Both the position numbers and the translations under genes were made by a program. The notes under the pieces were generated by a model, which was not told the origin of the DNA, ran no database searches, and saw only the letters and a list, made by a program, of their open reading frames with translations. Shown one piece after another: positions 6,377 to 7,811 of a DNA stretch of 7,811 nt. This stretch comes from an uncultured Eubacteriales bacterium (GTDB taxonomy: Bacteria; Bacillota; Clostridia; Oscillospirales; Acutalibacteraceae): the NCBI GenBank assembly GCA_934725345.1, contig CAKVBG010000050.1:1-7811 (forward strand). The letters run 5' to 3'. How positions within the stretch are numbered: position 1 is the stretch's first letter; the number at the start of each line of letters is the position of its first letter.

Positions 6377-6405
6377 ATTCTAACACCAAATTCAAAGTTT
6401 GTCAA
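6377..6405 (-). promoter_or_regulatory. Sigma-A promoter of the secreted helical protein
   Basis: On the minus strand there is a perfect TTGACA (6400-6405), exactly 17 bases, then TAGAAT (6377-6382), a one-mismatch -10. It begins about 30 bases after the terminator of the upstream gene and about 40 bases before the ATG at 6337. This should be a strong vegetative promoter. Confidence 0.85.
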
Positions 6406-6432
6406 CTATATTTTAAATTAATTATGAGTATA

Positions 6433-6463
6433 TCAAAAACTGATACCCCACTAGGTATCAGTT
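6433..6463 (-). terminator. Strong intrinsic terminator of the Nif11-leader peptide gene
   Basis: On the minus strand AACTGATACC (6454-6463) pairs perfectly over 10 bp with GGTATCAGTT (6438-6447), leaving a 6-base loop and a run of five T (complement of 6435-6439). It lies about 30 bases past the TAG stop codon and isolates the gene from the promoter that follows. Confidence 0.9.
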
Positions 6464-6494
6464 CCACAAGAGAATATTTATTATCTAAAACTCA

Positions 6495-6983
6495 CTATCT
6501 TCTACCAAGTATTTTCTTGCCTGCCCATTTTACAGCTTTGTATCCTCCTACTGCTGCTACTGTCCCAAGACCTATAGCTGAAAGCCCCAAAATCCCAAGA
6601 CCTACTCCCACACTTGCACCCGCAACAGCTTTACCTTTAACATCTAGACCATCCCATGTTTTTATAGCATCGTCTAGCGCATCTTTTGCGGTACGTGGTT
6701 TTGCAGGATGTCCCGGTGTCTTCACTATCGTATTCAGTGGTACGAGCGACCCGCCTACTTGGCTACCTCCAGCAATTTTCTTTAAGTCTTCTTCAGAAAG
6801 GGAAGTGGAATTTCTAGCAATCATTCTATTTACCAAATCCCCTACAATACCAATTTCCTCCAAAGATAGTTCTATTCCCTTTTGCTTGAAAGCCTTCTGA
6901 ACTTCTTCAGGAGTCTCCATTTTTAACACTTGACTTGAAAATTTTTTGTCTTTTAGAATTTCTTGGATTTTTTCGTTTTCCAT
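6495..6983 (-). CDS. Nif11-type double-glycine leader peptide precursor, bacteriocin-like core
   Basis: The protein has 162 residues. Residues 1-73 look like a Nif11-type leader: two acidic/basic helices, SLEEIGIVGDL at 40-50, and LSEEDLKKIAGG at 62-73. Such leaders are cut after Gly-Gly by peptidase-containing (C39) ABC exporters. The predicted core, residues 74-162, has no cysteine, so thioether or disulfide maturation is unlikely. It has a net positive charge of about +8. A polar Pro/Lys part (about 80-118) is followed by a Gly/Ala/Val/Leu-rich hydrophobic segment (about 119-147) and a basic end (KKILGRR, 156-162). This resembles membrane-active bacteriocins, but that function is inferred. 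The ATG has AAGGAG (6995-7000) 11 bases upstream. It is a single-gene unit with an ideal promoter and strong terminator; no modification, export or immunity gene is nearby. Confidence 0.85.
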   Translation of the reverse strand: MENEKIQEILKDKKFSSQVLKMETPEEVQKAFKQKGIELSLEEIGIVGDLVNRMIARNSTSLSEEDLKKIAGGSQVGGSLVPLNTIVKTPGHPAKPRTAKDALDDAIKTWDGLDVKGKAVAGASVGVGLGILGLSAIGLGTVAAVGGYKAVKWAGKKILGRR

Positions 6984-7022
6984 GATTCAAAATTCTCCTT
7001 TCAAATGACTTTTTAAATAACT

Positions 7023-7034
7023 ACCCTTAAGGGT
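7023..7034 (-). promoter_or_regulatory. 12-bp perfect palindrome at the Nif11-peptide transcript start
   Basis: ACCCTTAAGGGT is a perfect dyad that begins 8 bases downstream of the -10 hexamer, so it covers roughly +1 to +12 of the mRNA. It could be a repressor operator, or a small 5' hairpin (ACCC/GGGT with a TTAA loop) affecting mRNA stability. It stands out as a GC-containing element in very AT-rich surroundings. Confidence 0.45.
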
Positions 7035-7041
7035 TTTTGTT

Positions 7042-7070
7042 ATTATACAAGTCTGATATTAATTTGTCAA
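7042..7070 (-). promoter_or_regulatory. Exact-consensus sigma-A promoter of the Nif11-leader peptide
   Basis: On the minus strand TTGACA (7065-7070), exactly 17 bases, and TATAAT (7042-7047) match the vegetative consensus at all twelve positions. The sequence just upstream is A/T-rich like an UP element, with a second TATAAT at 7082-7087 that lacks a -35. Transcription should start near 7035, giving a leader of about 52 bases. Very strong expression is expected unless repressed. Confidence 0.9.
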
Positions 7071-7244
7071 CATAAACAAAAATTATATCCCAAAACAATA
7101 AGTTGTTTTTTGATAAAAACGATCCTTTTACTGTTGTTCAAATGATATTGCCAAAACAGGGAATAAGAATTTTATCAGTAGACACTAAACTACCAAACAT
7201 ATTGATCCAATAAATGCAAATAAAGAATTCCGTCGTCTAGTATT
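7071..7244. other. Non-coding gap between typA and the Nif11-peptide promoter
   Basis: This AT-rich stretch makes the typA to Nif11-peptide interval about 300 bases, unusually long for this window. I find no gene with a start codon and ribosome binding site, no repeat and no RNA structure I recognise. A frame on the plus strand is open from 7076 to 7210 but lacks a supported start. Confidence 0.4.
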
Positions 7245-7246
7245 TG

Positions 7247-7278
7247 ATATAAAATTGGCTATCCCTCATGGAATAGCC
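7247..7278 (-). terminator. Terminator of typA
   Basis: On the minus strand GGCTATTCC (7270-7278) pairs with GGGATAGCC (7257-7265), a 9-bp stem with one G-U pair and an ATGA loop, followed by AATTTTATAT. It starts 8 bases after the typA stop codon. On the plus strand the same hairpin is followed by GGTG and six T, so it may also block readthrough in the opposite direction. Confidence 0.75.
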
Positions 7279-7286
7279 GGTGTTTT

Positions 7287-7811
7287 TTACTTATTCACTT
7301 TACTTCTCATACGAAGTGTTTTATCTAAAATACGTTTGCGGATACGTAAAGATTTAGGAGTAACTTCTAACAGTTCATCGTCGTCTATGAACTCTATCGA
7401 CTGTTCCAAACTCAAAACACTTGGCGGAGTTAGTTTGAGCGCTTCATCAGAACCCGCAGCACGCATGTTGGTAACGTGTTTCTTTTTGCAAACGTTTACA
7501 GTGATATCTTCGGCTTTAGGTGTAGAACCTACCACCATTCCCTCGTAAACTTCAACTCCAGGCCCGACAAACAATTTACCTCTGTCTTGAGCTGCAAAAA
7601 GACCGTATCCCGTGCTAACGCCAGTTTCATGAGCAACTAAAGACCCATGATATCTTTGAGTGATTTCACCTTTGTAAGGTTCATAGCAATCAAATAACTG
7701 ATTGATAACCCCTTTTCCATTGGTATCTGTTAAAAATTCTGACCTATACCCAATTATACCTCTAGAAGGTACTCTGAACTCTAAAAGAGTCATTCCTCCT
7801 TCTTTAGGAGA
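7287..7811 (-). CDS. typA: GTPase TypA/BipA, C-terminal part
   Basis: The last 174 codons of typA (bipA) are present; the frame is open through the right edge, so the 5' end lies outside. TypA is a translational GTPase related to EF-G and LepA that binds ribosomes and helps ribosome assembly and stress adaptation. The GTPase domain is outside the window. The fragment shows the family's C-terminal signatures: LEFRVPSRGIIGYRSEFLTDT near its start, YKGEITQRYHGSLVAHETG, FVGPGVEVYEGMVVG, the CKKKHVTNMRAAGSDEALKLTPP region, and the near-terminal FIDDDELLEVTPKSLRIRKR. These are specific to TypA rather than EF-G or LepA. The gene ends just before a hairpin terminator and is separated by about 300 bases from the next gene on the same strand, so it is probably not in an operon with it. 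Confidence 0.95.
   Translation of the reverse strand, partial: SPKEGGMTLLEFRVPSRGIIGYRSEFLTDTNGKGVINQLFDCYEPYKGEITQRYHGSLVAHETGVSTGYGLFAAQDRGKLFVGPGVEVYEGMVVGSTPKAEDITVNVCKKKHVTNMRAAGSDEALKLTPPSVLSLEQSIEFIDDDELLEVTPKSLRIRKRILDKTLRMRSKVNK

Noticed and set aside
6424..6900. 158-codon plus-strand frame opposite the Nif11-type peptide
   Set aside because: Its start lies beside the minus-strand terminator hairpin, and its Pro/Ser/Thr richness is the complement of Gly/Ala codons on the real strand.
7140..7202. Minus-strand ATG frame of about 20 codons with one cysteine, considered as a second small peptide upstream of the Nif11-type gene
   Set aside because: No ribosome binding site, no leader motif, and it lies upstream of the mapped-looking promoter.
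7076..7213. Open plus-strand stretch between typA and the Nif11-peptide promoter, considered as a small gene or decayed gene fragment
   Set aside because: No start codon has a ribosome binding site, it is under 50 codons, and I recognise no homology; an open stretch of this length is common by chance.
7255..7548. 97-codon plus-strand frame over the end of typA
   Set aside because: Antisense to the well-conserved TypA C-terminus and begins inside its terminator hairpin.

Overview
The window comes from an AT-rich, endospore-forming member of the Bacillota, most likely class Clostridia. The evidence is a stage II sporulation protein P gene, a rubrerythrin typical of anaerobes, AGGAGG-type ribosome binding sites, sigma-A-like promoters and two probable TTG starts. 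Placement near the Ruminococcaceae/Oscillospirales is only an impression from the MurC and SpoIIP sequences. All of the window looks chromosomal. I see no insertion sequence, tRNA, rRNA or CRISPR array.

Left edge (1-574): the N-terminal part of a neurotransmitter:sodium symporter family transporter on the minus strand, running off the window. It has a good sigma-A promoter and lies divergent from spoIIP.

Centre (575-4748, plus strand): spoIIP, a 67-residue membrane protein, a secreted or membrane-anchored proline/lysine/glutamine-rich protein, and murC form a compact block. It couples a sporulation peptidoglycan hydrolase to a core peptidoglycan precursor ligase, with two uncharacterised membrane proteins between them. 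Rubrerythrin (rbr) follows from its own promoter and ends in a strong hairpin terminator shared tail-to-tail with tsaD.

Right half (4747-7811, minus strand): tsaD (tRNA t6A modification), a small secreted helical protein of unknown function, a 162-residue precursor with a Nif11-type double-glycine leader, and the C-terminal end of typA/bipA. Each of these four has a visible terminator and the first three have promoters, so they look like separate transcription units.

The most interesting item is the Nif11-leader precursor at 6495-6983. It has a leader ending in Ala-Gly-Gly and a cationic 89-residue core with no cysteine and a long Gly/Ala/Val-rich hydrophobic segment. It is driven by an exactly consensus sigma-A promoter with a 12-bp palindrome at the expected transcription start. 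No maturation enzyme, transporter or immunity gene is visible in the window. It therefore looks like an orphan, probably unmodified, exported membrane-active peptide. Its bacteriocin-like function is inference.
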